Source: a virus. From it: a stretch of 48,572 nt of DNA. The stretch is taken from positions 1 to 48,572 of IMG/VR virus record IMGVR_UViG_3300037493_002106; one strand, written 5' to 3'. The notes under the pieces are model-generated. The model had not been told where the DNA came from. It ran no database searches and saw nothing but the letters and a program-made list of their open reading frames with translations. Both the position numbers and the translations under genes were made by a program. Positions 16,638-23,272 of this stretch are shown piece after piece (the first letter of the stretch is position 1; each line of letters opens with the position of its first letter).

Positions 16638-16715
16638 ATGAAAATCATTCTCGCCATTCTCGCGGGCATCAATCTTGCCATTTGGCTTGTGGTGCTGGTC
16701 ATGCACCAGCAATGA
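16638..16715 (+). CDS. 25-residue membrane peptide
   Basis: ATG at 16638, TGA at 16713-16715. The peptide opens MKIILAILAGINLAIW and continues LVVLVMHQQ: one charge followed by a single hydrophobic helix and a short polar tail. It sits between two core hairpins, with the same leader as the 16254 gene upstream, which argues that it is a real expressed unit. Function unknown; small phage membrane peptides act as holin-like, inhibitor or regulatory partners. Confidence 0.55.
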   Translation: MKIILAILAGINLAIWLVVLVMHQQ

Positions 16716-16722
16716 TGCCCGC

Positions 16723-16744
16723 GCTTAGTGCGTCCGCACTAAGC
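16723..16744 (+). terminator. Shared-core hairpin 3
   Basis: CTTAGTGCGTCCGCACTAAG (16724-16743), here a perfect palindrome: the base opposite the usual G-U pair has changed to C. It starts 8 bases after the 25-residue gene. Confidence 0.82.
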
Positions 16745-16833
16745 AACTCGCAACTTTCTCAGAAAAGAATTGACGGTCACGCCGCCCGCCAGCAAAGTGG
16801 CGGCTCCATTGAATAAAAAACAAATACTGAAAC

Positions 16834-17895
16834 ATGAAACTAGCAACCGCAAACATCAGCCAGCTTACCGCGCTGGCTCGCATCGCATTCCAGTCCAATC
16901 GCTTCCTTGCCATCTATGGCAAAGGCGGAGTCGGGAAGACTACCATTCCGAAAACTATCATCGCGCCCGCTTTGGGCTTCGATGAGACGTGGATTATCAA
17001 TCTCAGCGGGAGCCAGCCCGCCGATGCCATCGGCTATGGCATCCCTGACTCGACCACGCGTGATATGTGGTTCTCATGCCCAGAGCAATTCCCCACCGCC
17101 AAGCGGGTAGGAAAGAAGCGCATCCTTCTGGTGCTGGACGAATATCCAGAGTGGGACTTGGGCATTCAGAGCCTTTGCCGTAGCCTGTTCAACCCCCACG
17201 GCTCGCCGCGCATTGGCACGCATGAGCTTGGGGAGAATGTCAAGATCATCGTGACAGGCAACCGCCGCTCTGACGGCACGCGCTCCGCCGTACCCGCCGC
17301 GCCGTTCGTCGAACGGTGCTTGTCGGTTTGCGTGGAGCCGACTCTTGACGAGTGGCTTGAATGGGCGGCAATTGAAGGACTGGCTGGCTCGCCAGTCTAC
17401 GCATTCTTGCGGTTCAGAAACGGTGAGGGAGTCGATCACTTCAATCCTGACGTGCCGATGCCGTGGGACGGCTCTCCTCACGCTTGTCCGCGAGCATGGG
17501 AAGCCGCTTGTCGCATCGATGCCGACGAAGATCCTGCCATGTTCTCGCTCGCTCTGCGCGGACTGGTCGGCGAAGCTAGCGGCTCCGCCGCCTACGCATT
17601 CACGCAGCTAGTCGCGGCGTTCTTGCCGAAGCTTGCCGCCATCCGCGCTGGCACGGAGCCGCTGCCATCTGATCCAAGCGAGCAACACGCTCTCTTGCAC
17701 GCCGCCGTTCGGGTGGCGCGGAAGGAAGCGGGCAAAGATCCAGAAGCCGCCGTTGCCAGCGGTGCGCTTGACTGGCTGGCACGCCTGATCGGCTCCGCCA
17801 GCGGTGAGATCCGCGCTTGGGCGTACACGTCCGCAACCCGCAACGGCGTGCCGCTCGACCAGCACCCGATGCGCTCCGCCATGCAAGGCATCTAA
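16834..17895 (+). CDS. MoxR-type AAA+ ATPase
   Basis: 353 residues, start ATGAAACTA. Walker A GKGGVGKT (residues 29-36), Walker B ILLVLDE (97-103), sensor-1 IIVTGNR (Asn143) and a PFVERC segment that may carry the arginine finger (about 165). The GYGIP phrase after the first strand and the compact core fit MoxR/CobS-like ATPases, which act as chaperones that load or remodel a VWA partner. The next two genes, DUF3150-like and HExxH/VWA, are the usual companions of such ATPases in phages and bacteria. A core hairpin follows 7 bases after the stop. The target of this machine is unknown. Confidence 0.85.
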   Translation: MKLATANISQLTALARIAFQSNRFLAIYGKGGVGKTTIPKTIIAPALGFDETWIINLSGSQPADAIGYGIPDSTTRDMWFSCPEQFPTAKRVGKKRILLVLDEYPEWDLGIQSLCRSLFNPHGSPRIGTHELGENVKIIVTGNRRSDGTRSAVPAAPFVERCLSVCVEPTLDEWLEWAAIEGLAGSPVYAFLRFRNGEGVDHFNPDVPMPWDGSPHACPRAWEAACRIDADEDPAMFSLALRGLVGEASGSAAYAFTQLVAAFLPKLAAIRAGTEPLPSDPSEQHALLHAAVRVARKEAGKDPEAAVASGALDWLARLIGSASGEIRAWAYTSATRNGVPLDQHPMRSAMQGI

Positions 17896-17902
17896 TCCCA
17901 TC

Positions 17903-17932
17903 GGCGGCTTAATGCGTCCGCATTAAGCCGCC
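17903..17932 (+). terminator. Shared-core hairpin 4
   Basis: GGCGG clamp, core CTTAATGCGTCCGCATTAAG (17908-17927), CCGCC clamp. The core here is fully Watson-Crick (A-T in place of G-U). Confidence 0.85.
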
Positions 17933-17978
17933 TCTATTCTCCTGAAACTAACTGAAACACTAAATAGAAAGAAACAAA

Positions 17979-18881
17979 ATGAATACCATCCAAAACTTAT
18001 CCGTCATCAACTCGCTGGTTCTTGTCAAATTTGCAAGCACCGCGCCGTCAACGTCCGCTCTCCACAAGTCGGCGACCGCCAATGTTTGCAACAGTAACGG
18101 TGCAAGCCGTAAGACGGCGCGTGTTCGCGTCACTACCGTCGAACGGGCTGGAACCAGCATCGGCAAAGCCGCATCGCTGGTCACGTCCATCTCCAGCGAG
18201 ATCCGCAAGATCGCGCCACCGTGCCAGCAAATCGAAGGCGCGTCCTATGTCCGCGCTTGTGACGTGGACAAAGTGCAGCGCATCTTTGACGATGGGCTTG
18301 CCAAGCTGGCTGAGATCCGCCGCGATATCGAAGCGGAGTGGTCTACGCTGGTGAGCAATGCAAGAGCCGCTCTTGGCTCGCTCGCCTACGAGATCGAGTA
18401 TCCGACTGGCGCGGACTTTGCCAGCCGTTTCGGGATCACGCTTACGTGGATCGCGCAACCCGCCGCCATCTCTGGCACGGTGTTGGAAAACGTGAGCAAC
18501 GAAGTGGCGGCGCGGGTTCGCGCATCGTCGGAAGCCAGCGTGCGTGCCAGCTTGCTGGAAGCGCACGGCTCGCCCATCCGCGACCTCCTGACTGAGCTTA
18601 TCGGCACGCCGTCCGTCATGGGAACCATCGAGCAACTCTCGACTGGCAAGCGCATCCGCCGCGAGCGGTTTGATTCCATCCGCGAACACGCCGCCCGCAT
18701 CAAGTCGCTCAACTGGCTCCAGCTTCCTGAGCTGGATGCCTTAGTGGCTACGCTCGACGCATCGGTCGAAGGCATCGACGCTGGCAGCGAGCTATCGAAA
18801 GGCACGCTTGACGCATCGGTCACCAAGATCAAAGCCGCCAAGCTGAAAGCGGAAGCCACGCTCGCCGCGCTTGGCATCTGA
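17979..18881 (+). CDS. DUF3150-like partner of the MoxR/VWA pair
   Basis: 300 residues, start ATGAATACC. Mostly helical, with a centre (VDKVQRIFDDGLAKLAEIRRDIEAEWSTLV, then YEIEYPTGADFASRFGITLTW, residues about 88-155) that follows the DUF3150 layout (helical pair, YPs..eF.f.W). The C-terminal half is also helical (RERFDSIREHAARIKSLNWLQL). DUF3150 proteins occupy exactly this slot between a MoxR/CobS-like ATPase and a VWA protein. The assignment rests on context and pattern and needs a profile search. It ends 9 bases before a core hairpin. Confidence 0.55.
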   Translation: MNTIQNLSVINSLVLVKFASTAPSTSALHKSATANVCNSNGASRKTARVRVTTVERAGTSIGKAASLVTSISSEIRKIAPPCQQIEGASYVRACDVDKVQRIFDDGLAKLAEIRRDIEAEWSTLVSNARAALGSLAYEIEYPTGADFASRFGITLTWIAQPAAISGTVLENVSNEVAARVRASSEASVRASLLEAHGSPIRDLLTELIGTPSVMGTIEQLSTGKRIRRERFDSIREHAARIKSLNWLQLPELDALVATLDASVEGIDAGSELSKGTLDASVTKIKAAKLKAEATLAALGI

Positions 18882-18890
18882 TTGCCCATC

Positions 18891-18930
18891 AAACCAGCGG
18901 CTTAGTGCGTCCGCATTAAGCCGCTGGTTT
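18891..18930 (+). terminator. Shared-core hairpin 5
   Basis: AAACCAGCGG clamp, core (18901-18920), CCGCTGGTTT clamp: 19-base arms around TC. The longest of the family. Confidence 0.87.
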
Positions 18931-19008
18931 ACCCTTCACTTAAGAGAAAATAATTTGACAAACCATCCTGCATCCTGCATCCTGAATCTCCAACCTGAAT
19001 CCTGAAAC

Positions 19009-20559
19009 ATGAACACCATCGCAGTAAACATCAACGGCTCCGCCGTACTCGACCAAGCCATGCGGCGCGTCCGCGATCACTGGTCACTCGCATACTCAAA
19101 GCTTCTCGCCATGCGGTGGGAGCCAACCAGCGCGACCAGCTACGGCTGCACCGATGGGCGGACGCTCAAGCTGAATCCAGCTGGACTCGCCCGCATCGGA
19201 GCGACCTCTGATCCAGTCGGGCTGACAGCGTTCTTGCTGGTGCATGAGGCTCTTCATGCGCTGCTCTCGCACGGCGAACGCCTCAGCCATTTGAAGGATC
19301 ACAACACCGCGAACATCGCCGCCGACTACGTCATCAACGCGATGATCAAACGCCGCAACAGCGAGATCTTCGCGAAGACTCGCATCGTGCCTTTCCCATT
19401 CATCGAAGGCATCCTGTTCGATGAGTCGATCAGCAAAGACTTCAACGCAGAGGAGCTTTATCAGCGTCTGCTCAAGAACCAACCGCCGCAACCGCCGCAA
19501 CCGCCGCAACCGCCGCAACCGCCTGATGATGGCAACGAAGGCGACGAAGCTGGCGACGAAGCTGGCGACGAAGCTGGCGATGACTCTGGCGATGGCGGAG
19601 ACGAAGCTGGCGACGAAGCTGGCGATGACTCTGGCGACAACGGCGACGAAGCTGGCGACCAGTCAGGCGATGGCGGCGACCAGTCAGGTGACCAGTCCGA
19701 CCAGTCAGGCGATGGCGGTGACGAAGCTGGCGATGGCGGCGACGAAGCTGGCGATGGCGGCGATGGCGGCGACGAAGCTGGCAGCGGCGGCGGTAAGTCA
19801 AACGAGCGCAAGACAGATAAGGAAATCTTGGGCGACGAGTGGGTCGGCACGGGCGCGGTCGATACCGCCAAGCCTGAGCTGGCTGGTGATGAGACGGCGG
19901 AGGAAGCGGCGGCTGCCATCGATGCCGCGAACGAGTCCATCCTGATCGGCGACGAGATCGATTCCCGCGCTGGCATGGACGGTGCTGGCGGCTCGCGCCA
20001 AGTGCAAGCGCAACGCGCCAAGCGTGACGGCTTGGACTGGGCGGACGTTCTCCGCCAATGGCTGACCGCCCGATGTGCAACAGGATGGGACAAACCATTC
20101 AACGCGCCCATCTACTCCAGCACGGGAACGATCTGCGCGGCACGCTCTGCGCGTGCGCTCCCTGAGATCGTCGTCGTAGTCGATACCTCCTGCTCAGTCC
20201 CTGACTCGCTGCTGGCGGAGATGCTGGCTCAACTCCAAGATTGCTTGGAGAAGCTGCATCCTGAAGCCATCCATTTGGTGGCGTGCGACCATCAAGTCCG
20301 CGAAGCTTACGAGCTGCGCGAAGGCGATACCGTACCGAACAAGCTGCGCGGCGGAGGCGGTACGCTGTTCGCTCCAGCCTTCGAGTGGATGCGCGACAAC
20401 GTGCCGAACGCTGAGGGAATGATCTACCTGACCGATGGCGAAGCATGGGACTGGTCAAAGATCGAAGAGCCGACTTGCCCGATGCTCTGGCTGGACTACG
20501 GCAAAGCTGGCTCCGCCGCCTACCCTTTCGGTGAAGTGGTTTCGTTCACTCACCGCTAA
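19009..20559 (+). CDS. HExxH metallopeptidase-like and VWA domain protein (DUF2201 type)
   Basis: 516 residues, start ATGAACACC. N-terminal domain (1-160): HEALH at 79-83 inside FLLVHEALHALLSHGERL, then AADYVIN (Asp106), the zincin pattern of DUF2201 N-domains. Linker (about 163-268): PPQ repeats, then long Asp/Glu/Gly/Ser repeats (GDEAGDEAGDDSGDGG). C-terminal VWA (about 375-516): DTSCS MIDAS at 392-396, LRGGGGTLF and YLTDGEAWDW carrying the later MIDAS residues. In CobT-like and DUF2201 systems the VWA is bound by a MoxR ATPase. The intact HExxH suggests a peptidase switched by the ATPase, which is inference. The leader has CATCCTG repeated three times. Confidence 0.8.
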   Translation: MNTIAVNINGSAVLDQAMRRVRDHWSLAYSKLLAMRWEPTSATSYGCTDGRTLKLNPAGLARIGATSDPVGLTAFLLVHEALHALLSHGERLSHLKDHNTANIAADYVINAMIKRRNSEIFAKTRIVPFPFIEGILFDESISKDFNAEELYQRLLKNQPPQPPQPPQPPQPPDDGNEGDEAGDEAGDEAGDDSGDGGDEAGDEAGDDSGDNGDEAGDQSGDGGDQSGDQSDQSGDGGDEAGDGGDEAGDGGDGGDEAGSGGGKSNERKTDKEILGDEWVGTGAVDTAKPELAGDETAEEAAAAIDAANESILIGDEIDSRAGMDGAGGSRQVQAQRAKRDGLDWADVLRQWLTARCATGWDKPFNAPIYSSTGTICAARSARALPEIVVVVDTSCSVPDSLLAEMLAQLQDCLEKLHPEAIHLVACDHQVREAYELREGDTVPNKLRGGGGTLFAPAFEWMRDNVPNAEGMIYLTDGEAWDWSKIEEPTCPMLWLDYGKAGSAAYPFGEVVSFTHR

Positions 20560-20571
20560 CAAAAACAAACC

Positions 20572-20602
20572 AACGGGGGGAGCGCATCCGATAACGCTCA
20601 CT
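20572..20602 (+). repeat. Second-class hairpin repeat, copy 1
   Basis: AACGGGGGGAGCGCATCCGA followed by TAACGCTCACT. GAGCG (20580-20584) pairs with CGCTC (20595-20599). It starts 13 bases after the VWA gene and recurs at 21935-21965 with two changes. Confidence 0.8.
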
Positions 20603-20632
20603 AATTGAAACAAGAACCAACCACATAAAAAA

Positions 20633-21361
20633 ATGAATACATTCGACATAAACAACAGCATCCACGCCGCCGCATACAAACAAGCAGCCCGCCACTTCCT
20701 ATCCTCTAGCCATGAGGATTGGAGTGCCGCCCGCCTATTCGATGCCATCGAATCGGATGAAGACAGCGACAACTGGCTCGCCTCCGAACTCGACCGCGAT
20801 CAGGTCTACCCGTGGATCGGCATCGAATCCAGCTGCGAAGACGTGATGCTTGACCCGTGGGTACGGCTCCAAGAGTACATCGTCGGACTGGCAGAAGACT
20901 TCATCGAGTTCCGTTTCTGGACTAGCCCCATGCCGCCAACCAGCCCAAGCCATTGCTGCCGCCGCGAACTCCGCGAAGGCTTCATCGGTGACGTGGCTAT
21001 CAACCACGTCTCGATCTCCATAATGGGGGAGCTTGACTTTGCGGCTCTAGATCTCGGCTCGGTCACTCTCTCCTGTGACGGGCGGGAGTACAAGCTCGAC
21101 ATTGTTGCCTCTTGCTGGGACGTGGAGGAAGGATGCACGGAGATCACCGCCGACCTCACCACGATGGATGAGGATGCCATCTTTGAGGACTGTCCGTTCG
21201 ATCTTACGGGCGATGATCTGTTCTCGTCCGATTTGACGGGAACGATCTTCATCGGAGATGATTACTTGGAGGATACTTCCATCTTACCTGACTTCGTCAT
21301 TGCAACGCTAATCGTCGAACGCGATGGATGCACCCGCGCCATCGAGCTAGCATTTGAGTAA
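20633..21361 (+). CDS. Unknown acidic protein
   Basis: 242 residues, start ATGAATACA after an A-rich leader (CATAAAAAA). Very acidic (IESDEDSDNW, TTMDEDAIFEDCPFDLTGDDLF). The first 100 residues look helical with Trp-rich segments (EDWSAARLFDAIES, YPWIGIESSCEDVMLDPW). The last 140 are beta-rich (VTLSCDGREYKLDIVASCWD, TGTIFIGDDYLEDTSILPDFVIATLIV). No known motif. It follows the VWA gene in the same direction, across a second-class hairpin. A partner or substrate of the MoxR/VWA machine is possible but unsupported by sequence. Confidence 0.65.
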   Translation: MNTFDINNSIHAAAYKQAARHFLSSSHEDWSAARLFDAIESDEDSDNWLASELDRDQVYPWIGIESSCEDVMLDPWVRLQEYIVGLAEDFIEFRFWTSPMPPTSPSHCCRRELREGFIGDVAINHVSISIMGELDFAALDLGSVTLSCDGREYKLDIVASCWDVEEGCTEITADLTTMDEDAIFEDCPFDLTGDDLFSSDLTGTIFIGDDYLEDTSILPDFVIATLIVERDGCTRAIELAFE

Positions 21362-21370
21362 TCCTGAACC

Positions 21371-21469
21371 ATGAAACCTGAAACCTGTACCCGTATTCTC
21401 GCAGCCCAACTCATCACCATGATGGCGTGGGCGGCGACCGCCGCATGGCTATTCGCAACCGCTAACTAA
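21371..21469 (+). CDS. 32-residue hydrophobic peptide
   Basis: ATG at 21371 (GAACCATGAAACC), TAA at 21467-21469. The peptide has a polar Cys-containing head, then AAQLITMMAWAATAAWLFAT, a likely membrane helix. It begins 9 bases after the previous stop, in the ATGAA context typical of this block. Function unknown. Confidence 0.5.
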   Translation: MKPETCTRILAAQLITMMAWAATAAWLFATAN

Positions 21470-21494
21470 AACAAGAACCAAACAAATAAGAAAC

Positions 21495-21740
21495 ATGAAA
21501 ACCAAAATCAATTCAAGCCAACTGATCGAGTCAATCGAGCGAGATCCATCCTCATCCTTCTGGCTGCTGGATCAAGTCCGCCTCATGGACAGGCGTGATC
21601 TCTACGACCTGATGTGGGACGTGGATACGCTCAAGCAATTACTCGACCTCAAGTGGGATGAGACAACCAGAAAACTCCGCGCCGAACAAGCAAAGATGGT
21701 TAACGATTTCCTAGCAGGAAAATGTGAACACCCAATCTGA
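21495..21740 (+). CDS. Small helical protein
   Basis: 81 residues, start ATGAAAACC preceded by AAACAAATAAGAAAC, a leader repeated exactly before the 21997 gene. All-helical, charged: LIESIERDPSSSFWLLDQV, RRDLYDLMWDVDTLKQLLDLKW, TTRKLRAEQAKMVNDFLAGK. Short helical phage proteins of this kind often bind another protein. Not recognised. Confidence 0.65.
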   Translation: MKTKINSSQLIESIERDPSSSFWLLDQVRLMDRRDLYDLMWDVDTLKQLLDLKWDETTRKLRAEQAKMVNDFLAGKCEHPI

Positions 21741-21750
21741 ACCCTGAACC

Positions 21751-21924
21751 ATGAACAAACACCTAGTCCTCACAGTACACTCTGGATGTGTATCATTCCA
21801 ACTCAGTACACCGACGAGAGTATCGTCTGGCTCGCACCCGATGGGCGACGATACCAGCCAACAGGTAATCGATTACCTCATCGGCATCCTGAAGCCTGAC
21901 TCGCACGAAGTCCTGCAAGACTGA
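21751..21924 (+). CDS. 57-residue unknown protein
   Basis: ATG at 21751 (GAACCATGAACAAA), TGA at 21922-21924. The frame is open for 57 residues. It begins MNKHLVLTVHSGCVSFQLST and ends QQVIDYLIGILKPDSHEVLQD: beta strands followed by one helix. It sits 10 bases after the previous stop and before a second-class hairpin. Start context and spacing support a real gene; no family is recognised. Confidence 0.5.
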   Translation: MNKHLVLTVHSGCVSFQLSTPTRVSSGSHPMGDDTSQQVIDYLIGILKPDSHEVLQD

Positions 21925-21934
21925 ACATGAACCA

Positions 21935-21965
21935 AACGGGGGGAGCGCATCCGATCACGCTCGCT
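21935..21965 (+). repeat. Second-class hairpin repeat, copy 2
   Basis: 29 of 31 bases as at 20572-20602. GAGCG (21943-21947) pairs with CGCTC (21958-21962). It begins 10 bases after the 57-residue gene. Confidence 0.8.
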
Positions 21966-21996
21966 TATCCAAACGCAAACCAAACAAATAAGAAAC

Positions 21997-22212
21997 ATGA
22001 AAAACAAAATGAAACTCACGCGCATTCCAGCGGGAACCTACGCGCCGTCAACGTCCAGCCCCATCAGCATCCAAGCTGCGATGGCGTATCTCATCAAGCG
22101 CGGCACGCCGCTCGTCGGCGAACCGCTGCCAGTCATCGGGCGGAACGTCCTGCTATGGCATCCATCTGATGCCGCCGCCGATCTCCCACCACTCACCGTC
22201 TCACGGCTATGA
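21997..22212 (+). CDS. Small unknown protein (first gene of an overlapping operon)
   Basis: 71 residues, start ATGAAAAAC behind the duplicated AAACAAATAAGAAAC leader. Sequence: KLTRIPAGTYAPSTSSPISI, then IQAAMAYLIKRGTPLVGEPLPVIGRNVLLWHP. Mixed alpha/beta with no motif that I recognise. Its stop overlaps the next start as ATGA. An alternative frame from 21927 is rejected because it lacks this start context and spans the hairpin. Confidence 0.65.
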   Translation: MKNKMKLTRIPAGTYAPSTSSPISIQAAMAYLIKRGTPLVGEPLPVIGRNVLLWHPSDAAADLPPLTVSRL

Positions 22213-22562
22213 ACAAACGCATCCAAGCCGTCGAAGCCAAGCGTGCCGCCGCATCGGCGGAGCGATACCATCGGCTTCAATCACTCCAAGCCCACGTCGA
22301 TGGTCTGTTCTATGTGGAGGTGGATAAGGAAGAGAGCATGAAGATGGACAGATGGAACGCGAGTCGGCAAGCCAGCGAATGGATTGCCGCCGTGCGAAAC
22401 CAGATGGGCATCCCTTTCGCCGAACCGATACCGATGGAGAAGCTGTGCGCGGAGATCCGAACCGCTCGCAACATCACCCTCAACATCGGGGACATCGACC
22501 ATGCTACCCGTCTCCGCCTGTTCGCCGCCATCGCAACCGTCTTGACTCCGCCGCCGCGATGA
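22209..22562 (+). CDS. Unknown helical protein
   Basis: 117 residues, ATGA overlap with the previous gene. The N-terminus is a basic coiled-coil-like helix (KRIQAVEAKRAAASAERYHRLQSLQAHVD). The centre has a Trp-containing helix (DRWNASRQASEWIAAVRNQMG). No known domain. It ends as ATGA with the next small gene, so four genes from 21997 to 22941 are translated in series. Confidence 0.65.
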   Translation: MNKRIQAVEAKRAAASAERYHRLQSLQAHVDGLFYVEVDKEESMKMDRWNASRQASEWIAAVRNQMGIPFAEPIPMEKLCAEIRTARNITLNIGDIDHATRLRLFAAIATVLTPPPR

Positions 22563-22660
22563 ATGACAATCTCCGCACCTATGTAGGGGCGGCGGTGCAA
22601 ACCATCCTCCTGCTAGTAATCGGCAGCACTATTCTGGTGCTGCTCATATCAATAATCTAA
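22559..22660 (+). CDS. 33-residue membrane peptide
   Basis: ATG at 22559 overlaps the previous stop (ATGA); TAA at 22658-22660 overlaps the next start (TAATG). The peptide is MNDNLRTYVGAAVQTI followed by LLLVIGSTILVLLISII: a polar head and one strong membrane helix. Precise overlaps on both sides make it a convincing gene although it is very short. Function unknown. Confidence 0.65.
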   Translation: MNDNLRTYVGAAVQTILLLVIGSTILVLLISII

Positions 22661-22941
22661 TGAATCATGTAACACAAAAACTGATAGAGGTCAACGGAAT
22701 TCCCGTCGATATCAAAGCGCGTCTGGAGAAGGGAGCATGGGTCGTGATATCATTCACGCCCATCTTCTCGATCCGCTCGCACAAGCTGCACCTGCCGAAG
22801 GCACGGGACAACTACATCACCGCCATCGTTAGCGCGGCGATGGATAACGATGACGATGAGTATCTTGAAAACTTCAACGCCTCTTACAAACAAGTCAACT
22901 CAACGCTGCTTCTGGTAACAGGAAACTTTAATGTTGAATAG
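22660..22941 (+). CDS. Small unknown protein of the overlapping operon
   Basis: 93 residues, ATG at 22660 (TAATG overlap). Beta-rich start (LIEVNGIPVDIKARLEKGAWVVISFTPIF), then a helix (DNYITAIVSAAM), an acidic DNDDDEY segment and a final strand (STLLLVTGNFNVE). It overlaps the DnaA-like gene by 11 bases. Not recognised. Confidence 0.62.
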   Translation: MNHVTQKLIEVNGIPVDIKARLEKGAWVVISFTPIFSIRSHKLHLPKARDNYITAIVSAAMDNDDDEYLENFNASYKQVNSTLLLVTGNFNVE

Positions 22942-23272
22942 CCAAAGCATTCTCGAAACTGTAGCCCGCCGTGCAAAAGTCACGGCGGGCTTTCTTTGTT
23001 TATCACGCGAGAAGGACGTGACCGCATGGAGGATGATCGCCATCCACATGATGCGGGAAAGCGGGATGACGATGGCGGGCATCGCCGCCGCCGTAGGGCG
23101 GGACGCATCCACTATCCATTACGTTTCCACAAAAATAAATAAGCTGAAGAACCAAAAGTGGTTCATCGAAATGCTGGCATCGATTGAGGAAGAGCAACGC
23201 CTGAGCGTGTTCTGCCGCCAGCGCATACCGATGACGGTGTACGCTGCGGCGTTCGCTGCGTCGGATGATTAA
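22931..23272 (+). CDS. Stand-alone DnaA domain IV-like DNA-binding protein
   Basis: 113 residues, ATG at 22931. Residues 7-70 (SILETVARRAKVTAG, LSREKDVTAWRMIAIHMMRESGMTMAGIAAAVGRDASTIHY, VSTKINKL) match DnaA domain IV: the Arg-rich helix, the IA.h..R helix and the GRDaSTIhY signature that reads the DnaA box. The ATPase domains are absent. Such short proteins could bind DnaA boxes in host or phage DNA, to control initiation or transcription. The stop overlaps the stop of the giant minus-strand gene (TTAA). A terminator-like hairpin lies inside its 5' part. Confidence 0.8.
   Translation: MLNSQSILETVARRAKVTAGFLCLSREKDVTAWRMIAIHMMRESGMTMAGIAAAVGRDASTIHYVSTKINKLKNQKWFIEMLASIEEEQRLSVFCRQRIPMTVYAAAFAASDD
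22963..23001 (+). terminator. Terminator-like hairpin inside a coding sequence
   Basis: AGCCCGCCGTG (22963-22973), loop CAAAAGT, exact complement (22981-22991), then TTTCTTTGTTT. This is the best intrinsic-terminator shape of the plus block. It lies in codons 11-24 of the DnaA-like gene and 21 bases after the stop of the preceding gene. Confidence 0.75.

Noticed and set aside
18955-18983. Promoter with TTGACA at 18955 before the VWA gene
   Set aside because: The -35 is perfect, but at 17 bases the sequence is CATCCT, with no acceptable -10 at nearby spacings.
15682-20111. Long minus-strand frames opposite the plus-strand cassette genes (15682-16176, 18048-18689, 19461-20111)
   Set aside because: G+C-rich DNA leaves long antisense frames open. 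The plus frames carry Walker, HExxH and MIDAS motifs, ATGAA starts and terminal hairpins.
21927-22169. 80-residue plus frame starting at 21927
   Set aside because: It runs through the second-class hairpin and overlaps the better 21997 gene, which has the duplicated leader and the ATGA overlap.
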